Shown here piece after piece: positions 1 to 11,902 of a DNA stretch of 64,000 bases; within the stretch, counting starts at the first letter, position 1; every line of letters starts with the position of its first letter. The position numbers were made by a program, and so were the translations under genes. Source of the DNA: Bedellia somnulentella (Eukaryota; Arthropoda; Insecta; Lepidoptera; Bedelliidae); NCBI GenBank assembly GCA_963576735.1, contig OY755171.1, positions 11,966,001 through 12,030,000 of the forward strand, given 5' to 3'. Under the pieces are notes generated by a model. The model made no database searches, was not told the origin of the DNA, and saw only the letters and a list, made by a program, of their open reading frames with translations.

Positions 1-342
1 GAGCTTATGTATATAAGTAGCATAGCATTATTTATAAAACTTTGAACCCATTTAATCTCTGTTTATTAAGTTAATTTGGTTACAAAGTATGTATTACTAC
101 TATATGTCTACAATTTCAACAATGTTTGCTGTACGGGCGAATACAATAGTGCTTTGTTTTTATAACCTTACTGGCATAGCCACACTTTATACTTGGCCTA
201 AACTTATATTGCTTGCATATATATTGGTTGATTTAATACATATAAAAAATTCCTCAGCCACTTTTGGAAGTTGCATACATACATACTGACGGCTATAAGT
301 TTATTTTTAAAGCGCCTACTCATAAGTGTTTTAACATCTTAG
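1..342. other. CCT2 intron (upstream part) with scrambled X-repeat scrap
   Basis: No coding exon is visible before the acceptor AG at 341-342, so this is the end of a CCT2 intron whose upstream exon lies outside the window. Positions 249-300 hold two rearranged pieces of repeat family X: the inner CCTCAGCCACTTTTGG block, then the tail with CATACATACATA and ACGGCTATAA. They are in the wrong spacing, so this is a decayed or rearranged copy. Confidence 0.6.
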
Positions 343-3300
343 GTGGAAGTCACAAATGATGGTGCTACTATACTGAAGTCCATTGGCATTGACAATCCAG
401 CTGCTAAAGTGCTTGTAGATATGTCCAAAGTTCAAGATGATGAGGTTGGTGATGGCACTACATCGGTAACAGTCCTTGGTAAGCAACTTTTATTATTCTA
501 ATCTATGTTACAATGGCATACATTTGATAATGGGCATAGAAAAAACTTATGTCCATTTTTATTCTTTTAAATTGAATATGTCTATCTAGAGTTTCATTGT
601 TATGATCTGATTGTTAACATCTTCATCATTGTATTGACATCCTCTGCAGGACAGAAGCCACCTTGAATGATTTACTGCTAGCCTTAACAACACAGTTCCT
701 GTGCTGCCCTCATTCATTGGCTTTGTGCAAAACTTTCCCATAATTGTTTACATAAGAGTACGATTTTTATATGAAAATAAGTGTAAGATCTAAATATTTA
801 CTCCTATATTCATGAACAAATATTGAAGTAATACAAGAGTTGGCCATTGCACAGACATCACATCTAAATAGTGTCTACTCACTATGGATATAGAAAAATT
901 AACTAGTTCACTCACATTTTTCTATTTGACAGCTGCTGAATTACTCCGTGAAGCAGAAAAGCTGATTGAGCAGAAACTCCATCCCCAGACTATTATTTCT
1001 GGTTGGAGGATTGCATCCGATGCGGCTAAAGCGGCTCTAATTGCAGCGAGTTTTGATCATGCTAAGAATATGAATGAGGCTGCTCTTCGGACAGATCTTG
1101 AAAAAATTGCCCGTACTACTTTGAGTTCCAAGATTCTCTCAAACCATAAAGAGTAAGTTGCCACCTGTTAGTACCTTTTATAACTTATGTTTGAAGATTA
1201 GATTTATTTTTGCAATGAAGACAATTTTTATTGCATACTCGACCTCAAAGCAACATTCCCAGGGAGACATTACATAATCATTTATTACAGACATTCCCTG
1301 TCTCTTTTTTTTGAGTCTGAAAGAATATGTCATTCATTTGGTGTTTTTTTTTTAAATCAAAGTTTCATTTATGTATTACCTAGATTCTATCTAAGCAGTA
1401 AGTAAAGTTAATCAAACATACAACATAAAACAACACATATGTGATAATTCTGTAATAATATTAAAAAGTTAAATATCAACTTATTCTACTTAATCAACCT
1501 ATGATTTTATAGCTCTGACACTTATTAGGAATCTATAAGTTATGTTTGTCTTCAATGTCAATTTAATAAATTTGAAAATTTATTCATGCAGGCTATTTGT
1601 CAATTACTTGTTTCATAAGTAGATACTTCTAAAATAAATGAATACTTAGAGTAGTCTAGATTGTATGTAGATACAAATATACAAACCATTCAGATGTTTC
1701 ACAACTAAAATGGTGTTGGTTGTTACTGTTATCTCTAATAAATGATGGTATTTTCAGGCACTTCACAAAACTGGCAGTTGATGCTATTCAGAGATTGAAA
1801 GGTTCTGGTAACCTAAAAGCAATTCAGATCATAAAAATTTCTGGTGGTTTATTGGAAGAGTCTTTTCTGGATGAAGGATTTTTACTAAACAAGAAGGTAA
1901 ACTGAGGCTTGATTGTTTTATTTCAATCTTAGTAGTTTAATAGAATAACTCACAGTTTTATGCATAAGGTTGTATTCTAAATAACCTGATGGCTGTCTTA
2001 TTATGAACAAACAATGTTTTTAACAAAAAGTTATAGTGATCATTTTAAGTATTATGATAAGGATAATTGGGAAGTTTCTAAAACTATATGTTTTTAGACC
2101 CTGCTTCTCTAATGACAATATATTTGACAAATAAAAACTATCCTCCCCTCAAAATACTTGATTGCCACTTCTGCTATGGTAAGACACCGTAAAAGCTACC
2201 GCTTGTTAAAATGCTCTTGGTAAACACTGAAAAAACTCAACCAAAAAGCTTTTATTCTCCATGTTCCCAGGGCTTTACCTGCGTGGAAATCGGTTCTATT
2301 GCGGAATAAAGCACAACTATAACAAAACTTCTCATTCCCACAATTTCCCTTGGGAATATAATTTTTCTTCGGGATATAAAGTACCCTATTATTTAATCCG
2401 GACTTCTAACCATACGCAAAATCGGATGTCTGCAAAATTTTAAAGCAATTGGTTTAGTAGTTAGGGTGTGAAAGCGGAACAAACAAACAAACTCACTTTC
2501 CGATTAATAATATTAGTAAGGATAAACATGACAAGTCATTACTTTTAATCACCTCGAAACTTTCAAATTTTGCTTTATAACTTCAATAAAGAAGTGAAGA
2601 AGTTTCATTTTGGAGAGAAATAGATTTGGTTTTTTATTTTATCAAATTCTTTAAACAATATTGTCTTCTAATAAATTTTTTATGTGATTATCAGGTTGGA
2701 GTCCATCAACCTAAACGTATTGAAAACGCCAACATCCTTATAGCAAACACACCTATGGACACAGACAAAATCAAGGTGTTCGGTTCAACAATCAAGGTAG
2801 ATTCGATGGCGAAGATTGCTGAACTTGAACTTGCTGAAAAAGAAAAGATGAAGGACAAAGTCAACAAAATTTTGGGACATAAGTGCAATGTGTTCATCAA
2901 TAGGTAAGACAGTTGGTCTGAATTTTATATTCTCAGAAAACTATTAGAAATTTGAAATTTATGAACATAATAGACAATTAAGATAAAAGTATCTTTCAGT
3001 TGACATCAAACGCCATTATTAATAATTTCTTATATTGAAAGAGCTTCTTAAGAAGCACATGTTCACAATCTCATGCAATCTTGTGAACTCGTGAGATATC
3101 GGTAGTTTTTCGGTGGAGATCAATCTCACTCATAAAGGCTTAGATCTAGAATTATTTTGCAAGAACAAGTTTCAATATAAAGCATGATAAAATTTAATCT
3201 GGTGAAAATATTTATATAATGTATTCTTTATTCTTCTTTCACAATGGGTATATGAATTTAAATAGGTATTATAAATTGATCTTATTTTTTTTAAATATAA

Positions 3301-5280
3301 TGAATGAGATTTTACCTTTTTCTCAATGATCACTAAAAACAATTGATTCATCATTTATAAAAATATTGTTTTGTAATTTCCAGGCAACTTATCTACAACT
3401 ACCCTGAACAACTGTTTGCTGACGCAAATGTTATGGCAATTGAACACGCTGACTTCGATGGTATTGAGAGATTGGCACTGGTCACTGGTGGAGATATCGT
3501 GTCCACCTTTGAAACTCCCGCTAAAGTCAAATTGGGTCACTGCAAACTTATTGAACAGGTTAGTAAATACATACAAATTCTCAGGTCATTAGTATTTAAA
3601 TTATCTATTCACACCATTAGCCGAGTTGCCCTTTTCAACTCTTCCTTCGATTTTTTTGTCGTTCTTTAAATTCCTAGTATTGATTTCTTTATTTAAACCA
3701 AAGATATACTATGTTTCAAAGATTTAAATTTTATTGGATACAGCTCAATAAAAAGCGACATTATTACTGATCCTATGTTACAGGGTTTATATTATTACAT
3801 ATTTAAACCAAATTTTTTGTTATTTGTGAGGAATTGCGTAGGATCACTAGTCTCTTAGGTTTTGATTGTGGTTGGTGATGTATAACAAATTTCAGGTACT
3901 AATTGGCGAGGAAAGTCTAATCCGTTTCTCGGGAGTGGAACTCGGGTCAGCATGTACTATTGTGATCAGAGGAGCCACTCAACAAGTCTTGGATGAGGCA
4001 GAGAGAAGTCTGCATGACGCTTTGTGTGTACTCGCTGCCACTGTCAAGGAACCCAAAATTGTCTATGGCGGAGGTAAATTTATAACTTAATTGACTTGTA
4101 TATAATATTCTTTAAATAATAATAAAATCAATTTTTATATTGCAATAATAAAAAAAACTTAATAACAAGTTAAACTTACATTACATGTAACTCTCGTGTG
4201 TTATATTTAGATGCGTGGATTAGTTAAAATAATAATTAAAAAAACGTGTATTCATCTAGGCGCAACCAGTAGCTTGCGAGTCATATTTGGTTGTTTAATC
4301 TAGATAAAGATTATTGTTATTTACTTACTGTCTATATTTTATCTGGAAGAAGCAACCAACTGTTTAAAGCATTGAAACTAAGTATCTTGTAAAACCTCTT
4401 GCGCATAAAAAATTGCTGACCCTTGCCCTATGCGGCGGTAAGTGCGTAATATACTCTATTCAATGACGTAAAATTCTGTTCGTGCCAGGTGCAAGCGAGC
4501 TCCTAATGGCGGAAGCGGCGTCGGTGGCGGCGTCCCGTACCGCCGGCAAAGAGGCGGCGGCGGCGGAGGCAGCAGCCATAGCGCTGCGCCGGCTGCCGGC
4601 CGCCGTGGCCGACAACGCGGGCTACGACAGCGCCGACCTCATCGCCCGGCTGCGCGCGCACCACGCCCGCGGGGAGAACACCATGGGGCTCGGTCAGTAT
4701 ATCTACCAACTAGCTACAATAGCTTTACCTTTTAATAATAAACAATCTTTTAATCTTAATTCCCAATTGCGATTTACAGCGACAATTACTTCAGATGAGG
4801 TATATGAGGTTTCTTCGTTCTCGCGACTTCACTGACTGACAGCTTTACTCCTGCTCTGATTGCATGCACAACCAGTTCTTTCTCTTCCTTTAATCTTATT
4901 CTTCAATAGGATGTCGAAAATGTTGTTTGGTACTCACCAAACATCACGCTGGGGGTACAATGCATTTGCCACAAAGCTGCTTTCTTTTTGTGTCTAAAAC
5001 ATTTCGTTTGAAAATTCTATTCCAAATTCATCTATGGGAGAAGTAATGACCTGACATATTAGTTCGAACTAATTAAATATCTAACTTTTATTTTTATTTT
5101 TCCGCAGACATGATAAACGGCACAGTGGGTGACATGAAGACTTTAGGCATCACCGAATCGTTCGTAGTGAAGCGGCAAGTCGTAGTTTCAGCATTCGAAG
5201 CGGCTGAAATGATTCTGAGAGTTGACAACATCTTGAAGGCAGCGCCTCGTCGCAGGGGACCCGATCGTCGTCCTTGCTAA
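343..5280 (+). CDS. CCT2: T-complex protein 1 subunit beta (CCT2), 3' eight coding exons, partial at 5' end
   Basis: CCT2 is one of eight subunits of the cytosolic chaperonin TRiC/CCT, which folds actin, tubulin and other proteins with ATP. Coding exons read from splice sites and phase are 343-478, 933-1152, 1758-1896, 2695-2903, 3384-3558, 3896-4073, 4489-4692 and 5108-5280. All introns are GT-AG and the phases match throughout, giving 477 codons plus stop. Human CCT2 is about 535 aa, so some 58 N-terminal residues are missing off the left edge. Visible family motifs are VTNDGATIL at the start, the ATP-hydrolysis motif [18 protein letters not shown], the apical part ending in [24 protein letters not shown] and [10 protein letters not shown]. 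The C-terminal end is RRPC then TAA. No frameshift or missing exon is seen. Exon 4489-4692 is strikingly GC-rich compared with the others. Confidence 0.97.
479..932. other. CCT2 intron
   Basis: Intron with donor GTAAGC and acceptor after a T-rich tract. No gene or recognisable repeat is seen inside it. Confidence 0.8.
1153..1757. other. CCT2 intron
   Basis: AT-rich intron with donor GTAAGT and acceptor TTTTCAG. Nothing else is recognised in it. Confidence 0.8.
2250..2522 (+). repeat. Retroelement 3' tail-like fragment in a CCT2 intron
   Basis: Inside the intron 1897-2694. The segment ends with GCAATTGGTTTAGTAGTT, then GTGTGAAAGCGGAACAAAC, then TAATATTAGTAAGGAT. This end resembles the 3' termini of RTE-type non-LTR elements and their SINEs that are abundant in Lepidoptera (recalled, not searched). 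The orientation is plus if the TAATATTAGTA end is the 3' end. No coding part remains. Confidence 0.55.
2904..3383. other. CCT2 intron
   Basis: AT-rich intron with donor GTAAGA and acceptor TTTCCAG. No gene or named repeat is seen. The shorter introns 3559-3895, 4074-4488 and 4693-5107 are likewise unremarkable. Confidence 0.75.
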
Positions 5281-5730
5281 CTCTAAATTACATACACTAT
5301 CCATATTTCGTATGCTTTGCCCATTATTGTGCACCTTCAAGTGAATTGTCGAACAACTGTCTTAGCTTTTCTATAAATGTGATATTTATTTTTGTTCTTA
5401 TTCATTTAACTGGTGGAATTGTAGAAACATTTTGCAATACATTTTTCATTCAGTCAATATTTCCCAAGTGAACGTACTTTAAGTTACAGAACAGAAGTTT
5501 CTATATCCCATCGGTAATTTACTTGTGATTACAACTCAACTATTGTTTGTCTATATCGACGTGTTTATTTACAAAAAGTATTTTAGACTTCTAGTAAAGC
5601 TAGAACTAGAATGTATCTTATTCAATGCATTTTATTAATTTGATTAACAGTGTTAGCTTTTAGTTATTTGGCGGATGTTGCCTAACTTCTTATTTTAACT
5701 CATTAATAAACAATAGTTTATACGCTTTGT
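5281..5730 (+). other. CCT2: CCT2 3' untranslated region
   Basis: Sequence between the TAA stop and the first good polyadenylation signal. It has no long reading frame that continues the gene. The 3' boundary is inferred from the AATAAA and the T/G-rich DNA that follows. Confidence 0.65.
5705..5710 (+). terminator. Polyadenylation signal AATAAA of CCT2
   Basis: Canonical AATAAA 425 bp after the stop, followed within 25 bp by a T/G-rich stretch. A second AATAAA at about 5812-5817 is a possible alternative. Confidence 0.6.
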
Positions 5731-6324
5731 TTTATTTTTAGATTATTATTCTGGTATCATATTTCAGCTTTTCTTTGAGACACAAATCTTGTCCATAGGT
5801 TACTTCTGGTTAATAAAGATTTGATCATTTTATATCTGGTGTTCCTTCCTGTTAAATTAGAGCTGATAAAATAATTAGAAGAAGCTCTCAACAAGAATAG
5901 TGATTTATTTAATGGGTATTTTTACGTCGTACAAAGAGAACAGTAGCTATTCAAGAAGTAATCTGATAAGCTAAATTAGGTTTAAGTCACCTGGTGTTGA
6001 GAGTACCCACGTATTGCTTGATACCATATCGTGTAATATCTACTTTAAGTATAATGTTAAAACATTTTTCAGATTTGAGCACTCAATAAACAATTAAGGC
6101 AATTAGTAAATGATCAAAACTTTATCAACTACTTTGATAAATGGGGAAAAATCTGCAAGGATAGAATTTAGTCTATCCAAATAACTTTAAGCTACGTTAT
6201 TTAGTAAAAGGTACGTGTAGTTTCGTTTTAAAACATTGTTCCTCCACACTTGATTCCATCGGTTATCTGATCGTGTGAGAAATGACGTAATTCGTGAAAA
6301 GTGCGGAATGAAAGATGATATTGG
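5731..6324. other. Intergenic, with a short SINE A scrap
   Basis: AT-rich DNA downstream of CCT2. Positions 5989-6022 match the inner part of SINE family A in minus orientation (CACCTGGTGTTGAGAGTACC). No reading frame or RNA gene is seen. Confidence 0.5.
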
Positions 6325-6938
6325 AATAAAATAATTTTTAACAAAAAGAAAACCGACTTTATAGTTGGAAAAACAACCAAAAATAAACAATCTAGTACTA
6401 AAAAGTACGAAATAAGATTTTTAATTGAATATGAGTACTGTGATTAATACCTTAGCAATTTCTTTATTCTACACGCGTCAGTTCAACCTACCTAAATCTT
6501 GAAATTCTCTTAAATTAATTTGTGAGTCGGTGCCAGCCTCGATGATAATTGATAATAAGTGTGTATTTCGCACTTCATATACATGTAAAATGTAGGGTAC
6601 CTTGTAGTTGTAGGGTAAATTGATTTTTGTACGTATTACCATTTAAAACGTTAGGCGATAGATATATATTGTTTAGATTGTAATAATCAGAGATAGATAG
6701 TAGGGTGAATTTACTTTTGTTTGACTGGCACCGACTCAAAAATTAATTTAAGAGAATTGTAATATTTAGGTAGGTTGAACTGACGCGTGTGGAATAAAGA
6801 AATTGCTAAGGTATTAATCACAGTACTCATATTCAATTAAAAAAACTTATTTCGTACTTTTTAGTACTAGATTGTTTATTTGCGGTTGTTTTTCCAACTA
6901 TGAAGTCGGTTTTCTTTTTGTTAAAAAATATTTTATTT
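6325..6938. repeat. Fold-back MITE with about 215-bp inverted arms
   Basis: The left arm (6325-6537) and right arm (6724-6938) are reverse complements with few differences. Shared landmarks are GAAAACCGAC, CTAGTACTAAAAAGTACGAA, TCAGTTCAACCTACCTAAAT and GAGTCGGTGCCAG. The spacer of about 185 bp has no coding capacity. This is a non-autonomous DNA element or fold-back; it would form a very long hairpin in single-stranded DNA or RNA. No clear TSD was found. Confidence 0.8.
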
Positions 6939-7137
6939 TACGAATTTTAGAGATGGGTAGACCTGGCAAAGATGCCTCTCGGATAAGGAAGCGACGGTTA
7001 CTGTATTATTCTTCGTATTTCCGGTATTTTTATTATAGTACGATATTAAATAGGCTCAACCATATGTAACCTTACATTGTTCTTAAAATCCTTCGAAAGG
7101 CGATGGTCTACAATTCTACATCTCAAGAAAGACTCAA

Positions 7138-7312
7138 ACGTTCACGCCGAATATCCCTGATGGGGTTAGCAGAGGTAGTAATACTTCTGAATATCACGTG
7201 ACATTGTCACCTGTTGTTCAGAGTACCCACGATTTGCTTAGGCAGTGTTCTCACGTTAGACAGGGCAGGCCTATCGGCGTTTTGAACAAATACATTGTCA
7301 CATGATTGTGAG
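7138..7312 (-). repeat. SINE A, 3' part, truncated
   Basis: Reads as the reverse complement of the full copy at 27091-27463. It contains the landmarks ACGTTCACGCCG, CACGTGACATTGTCACCTG and AGAGTACCCACG. The tRNA-like head is absent. Confidence 0.7.
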
Positions 7313-7781
7313 TTTCGACAGTCCCCTTGATTACCTGGGATGCCATCATCAGATCCTGGTCTCATGGTACTTTTTCGGTAACAATAACATAACAAAAGAA
7401 ATGTTTAGTGAACCTGTACTTCTCTTCATAAAAGCTACGAAGAGGAGCATAAATCTATATAGAATGTGGAAAGAACTGTTTCCTAATACCTAGTGATTGA
7501 GGACCCACACCTTCCATCATCAGCTCAGCAGCATAACAATATGATTTTCAGAAGCAAATGCCAATATAAGTTCAGAAAATATGTAAAACGCGGTACATTT
7601 GCCTATAAAATTTGAGGGTTCCCCTCGATTTCACCAGGATCCCATCATCAAACCCTGATATCCTCATCATGGTACCAATCCGGGAGTATCTTCTTTCGAA
7701 TAAAAAAATAATAATCAAAATCGGTTCATAAATGGCGAAGAAATCGGCGAACAAACATAAAAAAAAAAATATACGGTCGAA
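7313..7781. other. Stretch without a gene
   Basis: No coherent frame. Two similar phrases containing TCCC, TTGATT or TCGATTTCACC and then CATCATCA (about 7321-7350 and 7620-7650) hint at a diverged duplication. Confidence 0.3.
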
Positions 7782-7799
7782 TTGAGAACACTCCTTTTT

Positions 7800-8055
7800 T
7801 TGAAGTGGGTAAAAAAGATAGAAAAAGGAATGTTGCGATGGTTTGGGCACATAGAGAGGATGGATGACAGTAAATTGGTGAAAGAGATCTATAAAGCCAA
7901 TGTGAAAGGTAATGTGAGTAGAGGACGACCACGGAGGACACACCTGGACCAAATAGAGTGTGTGCTCAAAAAGACCGGCGTCCGAAGTATGAAGAATAAC
8001 AGAGCATGTATGAAAAGATTGATGGATGTAATCGAAGCTAGAGAGGTTTGCACCG
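7800..8055 (+). pseudogene. RTE-like LINE reverse transcriptase, C-terminal fragment
   Basis: An open stretch encodes the C-terminal tail typical of RTE-like endonuclease/reverse transcriptase proteins in Lepidoptera: MLRWFGHIERMDD, then GRPRRTHLDQIE, then ACMKRLMDVIEAREVC. Only the last 80 or so residues remain. The endonuclease and catalytic RT parts are missing, and the frame runs past 8055 into unrelated sequence before a stop at 8141. This is a dead, truncated copy. A related end is at 45505-45637. Family assignment is from recalled similarity. Confidence 0.75.
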
Positions 8056-8167
8056 TTTCGCTGTGCAGAGGCCTTGCCTTCTATATATTATATTTGTATG
8101 TTTTTTCTTGGTTACTTTTGTTTTCTAGCTTTGAGAATTGAATAATGTGTTGTTTTTTTTCTCTATT

Positions 8168-8224
8168 AATGTTATGTTACCTCTGCCAACCCCTTCGGGG
8201 ATATTCGACGTGAACGTTTATGTT
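8168..8224 (+). repeat. SINE A 3' end scrap
   Basis: Contains ATGTTATGTTACCTCTGCC, CCCCTTCGGGGATATTCG and GTGAACGTTTATG, which is the 3' terminus of family A in plus orientation. Confidence 0.65.
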
Positions 8225-8403
8225 TTTATCATATATCACGTGAGAAACTAACGGATTAAACATATAAAATCAGTCGGTTTCTCACTTCTCACGTGACATA
8301 TGCGTTCTGACAAGCCTCATGATACGGTGAATCAAATGTTATACATACATAGAAAGAAAGAGAGACATTTATTCGCTGTACAGAACATGGAAAAATAACA
8401 TTA

Positions 8404-8640
8404 ATACATACATATACATATACTCACGGCTATAAATCCCGAGAAGGGGCAGCCAGAGCTAAGGAATTAGAAATTCCTCAGCCACTTTTGGAAAGTTGAG
8501 TGGGGAAAAGATGGTAAAACAAAGGTTTTTGGTGATGGGTCTCCAACCGCATCGCCCTAAAATCTCTTGAAAAGCTCCAATACCTTTCGTCGCCTCACCG
8601 AAAGAAATGGGGTAGTGCTATTCTCAGCCGACAGCTTCCC
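8404..8640 (-). repeat. Repeat X copy
   Basis: Nearly full length, beginning at its ATACATACATATAC tail on the plus strand. Just left of it, at 8345-8400, is an AGAAAGAAAGAGAG stretch and ATTTATTCGCTGTACAGAAC, which looks like another retroelement 3' end. Confidence 0.8.
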
Positions 8641-9159
8641 TATTAAAAAATGATAAACTGTTTTTTCTTTCGTAGAATAAAAAAAAACAACCCTACCATT
8701 CTGGATAATATTGCTTCTAGGAAACATGTGTAAGAATGGAGCGAAAAAAGTTTGTAATCACTTTGCTGATTTTTTTGTTTCGATTCATTAACAATGAGGC
8801 CCTCGTATATACCTTACCTTGTTTGTAGATGTATATACTATAAACTGTCTAGTCTCTAACTCTAGCTTCGCTTGCATCCATCAAGCTTATTCTACATGCC
8901 CTTTTATTCTTAAGACTTCGGACGCCTGCCTTTTGGAGTATACTTTTTTCCTCTTCTTATTAATTTCATAATTACAGTTTCCTACAGTTTTTTAAGCACA
9001 TCTGCAGTTTTGCTCTAGGTTGGGATTGGCAACACTGGACACGAACACGATTGATGAAATTTGACAGCCAGCCCGCCGGCGGTCTCTCAGTTTTCGAAGG
9101 GTTAAAAACCATATCAAAGAGTTACCAACGTATCCAGAGAATTTCAATACCGGAAATGA
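8641..9159. other. Stretch without a gene
   Basis: AT-rich. No convincing coding frame, RNA gene or repeat boundary is seen. Confidence 0.35.
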
Positions 9160-9392
9160 TTTTTCGTATTCCTTGTATAACTTAGCTATTTGGGTTACCT
9201 CACGATGTTTTCCCTCAACGCAACGCCCATAATGAATTGAAACACATAACAAATTTTAACACACACGCACAATTAAGCACACATACTTGTGTGACTTTAG
9301 AAAAGCCAAATTGGTGTAGCCCCGACCCGGGATTTTAACCCTCATCGTCTGCACTGTAACCAGTGTTCTACCCACTGAGTTATCACGGGTGT
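9160..9392 (-). repeat. SINE A, 5' (tRNA-like) part
   Basis: On the minus strand this reads TGATAACTCAGTGGGTAGA (A-box region), then a B-box-like stretch in the CGGG..TTTTAACCC region, then the tRNA-unrelated body up to the cacgatgttttccct region. The inner part is expanded or mutated and the 3' half is missing. Confidence 0.65.
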
Positions 9393-9539
9393 TGTTATCA
9401 GAAGTGTTAAAGACTGTATAAATCCTTTTATTATTATTAACTTGACGATTATTTCAAGGGTCTCTTCGAATGAGAGGAAAATCCCATTGGTTCAGAATTT
9501 GACAGCATTATTAATTTTATTTAACGAAGTAATAGATAA

Positions 9540-10830
9540 CGTGTATGAAAGTATGATGAGTATGGAAGAAATTTTAACAGCGATAAAAGTATGAAATTAG
9601 GTAAAGCGGCAGGGTATAATAGGACAAAAATGCTGAGGGCTGGTAAAGGGTTAGTGGCTTCTTGGCGGGTCTTTCTTTTACAAAAGTATTAGGTGGGTGG
9701 CATTGTCAAAGTCCAAATGATTTTTGTAGAGAGGTAATAGTGCCTCTATTAAAGGGAAAGGGTCACGCTGGAAGCCAAAAACTACCGTGGTATTAGCCTC
9801 TTAGTGTTGTCGGTAAATTGTATACGGTATCGTAGCGGTAAAGGTATTGATTGAACGAGTAATGAAAGAAACAGATACAAACTTTGGGATATGTAAGAAG
9901 AATTTAGAAAGGGCATGGAATGTATGAACTGAGTCTTCTCCTTAAGGTGCGTCACAGAAAAGTTCTTAGCAAAAGTGTCCTGCCCATTCATTCATAGTAA
10001 AAAGTGTTTAAGTAAGTTTTGAGTAAGGTGTTGTCTAAGTTCAGTTTGGGAAACCAACTTATACTTGCATTGGAAACTAAATTTATGATGATTATAGAGC
10101 ATGTGAAAGAGAGAACATAAAAAGCACGGACTGATTAGAGATCTCTCGAGGTGTTTGATAGGGTTGAGTAGCTTCTCCGTGGATGAAACGAAAAGGAATA
10201 AGGGTGAATGTAGACAAAGCCAAGACAGAGGAAAGTATGACAGAATGTGAGATTATAAATAGGTGGTAAGAAAGTGGAACAAGTGAAAGAGTCTGTATAT
10301 CTGGGAAGTTGGTTTAATAGTTCGGAAAATGTGAAGTATATATTGAAAGGAGAGTTAAAAAGAGAAATGGAGTAAATGGAGCCCTAAACGCTCGAACGGA
10401 AGAACACAATGCTGTTCTTGTTCTTACGCTGATGTATGGTAGCGTATGAGTGATAGTTGGGCAAGGAAAAAGAGGTATGAAAGATGACTGATTTGCAGAG
10501 GAAAATAGATCCCTCAGAAATATATGTAATGTAATTAAGGTTGTGCCATAGAGTGAAAAATAGTGCTATTTGTGAACGGTTAAGTGTGAGAGATGACGTA
10601 GTGTGCAAGGTAGAAAAAGAAATGTTAAGGAGGATGAATAAAACTAAATTGGTGAAAGAGAGTAATTGAAAAAGTTCTTAAAGAGGCGAAATTCTGAAGT
10701 ATAAAGAATAAAAGAGATTGTATGAGAAGAATAATGAATGTGAGAAAAGCAAGAGAGATTTTTCAGGATCGATAGTGCAAAATGACGATCGATAGTCTCT
10801 GCCTACCCCGATAGGAATAATGGACGAGAG
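9540..10830 (+). pseudogene. Decayed RTE-like reverse transcriptase
   Basis: Scattered coding islands appear in order but in changing frames: AIKSMKLGKAAGYN near 9578-9625, NYRGISLLSVVGKLY near 9778-9822, IERVIKETD near 9848-9874, VFDRVE near 10152 (the position of the usual catalytic-region KAYDRV), NVDKAKT near 10210, and VEQVKESVYLGSWFN near 10270-10320. The C-terminal tail with LVKE and RRIMNV-like islands lies near 10640-10750. Stops and indels break it many times. It is probably a 5'-truncated copy of the same LINE family as the fragment at 7800. No function is expected. Confidence 0.75.
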
Positions 10831-10911
10831 TAAAAGTAAGTAACTGAACTCAATTCCTGAGAAAAAAATAAAAAGTAATGGTTGGTATGGTTCCATTATT
10901 CGTTGGACATT

Positions 10912-11122
10912 GCTGTGTATTCCGGTGGGTGTACGTAAGAGGCGACTAACGGTATTGTGGATTTTAAGGGATTTTTTGGCGATGCGGTTGGAGACCCATT
11001 ACCAACAACCTTTATTTCGCCATCTTTTACCCACTCACATTTCCAAAAGTGGCTGAGAAATTTTTAATTTCTTGGCTCTGGCTACCCCTTCTAGGGATTT
11101 ATAGCCTTGCGTATATGTAGTC
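10912..11122 (+). repeat. Repeat X copy
   Basis: Starts near GGTGGGTGTACGTAAGAGG and ends at TTTATAGCCTTGCGTATATG. It follows about 80 bp after the decayed RTE-like end, a neighbourhood that fits shared machinery. Confidence 0.75.
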
Positions 11123-11709
11123 GTTGGAGTAAATGAATCGTATTGAAGGAGCATACTCTGACGCAAGAGATACAAATTTTACGATAACCCTATACGAATA
11201 ATGGAGGGTTATTTTTAGGTATTTTTTACTCAACTATGAAATAATCGCAGTTTACAATAATACTGGGAAATAAAATATTTTATCCACGTTATTAATTTGG
11301 TATTCAGTTAGTTTCGTTTCACCCTTTGATTAATTATTTTGTTTTAATCAAAGGTTTCACCGTGTGTTTTGGGGCTAAGTGGCGCTACGGGAGAACAATT
11401 TGCTTCAGTCGCTGTAGATGTATATTATAACAGAACATAAAGAAAACTGTGTTGTTGGTTAAACTATAAGTTTAAAGTTGTGGAAAAAAACATTTTATTA
11501 AGTTCTCATATCACGCATCACGCATGACGACGACATCGAAAGAATGGTGAAAAAGAGTAATGCCAATTCTTCCAATAGTATCAAGTCAGTCAGTGGCCGG
11601 AAAGACCCAAATGGTAGAGCTGTTCTCGTTAGTTCTGTGCACGGTTATGTATGACAGCGAATGTGGGTGGTGTCAAAGGAAGCATAAAAGCAATATACTC
11701 GTAGATGAC
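11123..11709. other. Stretch without a gene
   Basis: AT-rich DNA. A short coding-like scrap (GACGACATCGAAAGAATGG and onward) near 11530-11640 has stops in all frames. Nothing firm. Confidence 0.3.
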
Positions 11710-11902
11710 TGGCAATGACATATGACTAAGTATAGCTTAGCCATGTGGGTTTCCTCGTGATATTTTTCCTTACCGTTTACAACCATGATAAATTAACCAC
11801 ACTTATAACTTTCGAAAAGAAACACACATTGGTGATCTGGGATCTAAACCCAAGCCTCTCTGCATGATAGGCGGTGGTTTTCCCCACTGAGCTATCACGG
11901 TA
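11710..11902 (-). repeat. SINE A, 5' half
   Basis: The minus strand begins ACCGTGATAGCTCAGTGGGG and keeps the tRNA-like head and the GTGGTTAATTTATCATGG block, but lacks the 3' tail. Confidence 0.7.

Noticed and set aside
4503..4709. 68-codon minus-strand frame over a CCT2 exon
   Set aside because: Antisense shadow of the GC-rich exon; few stops are expected there by composition.
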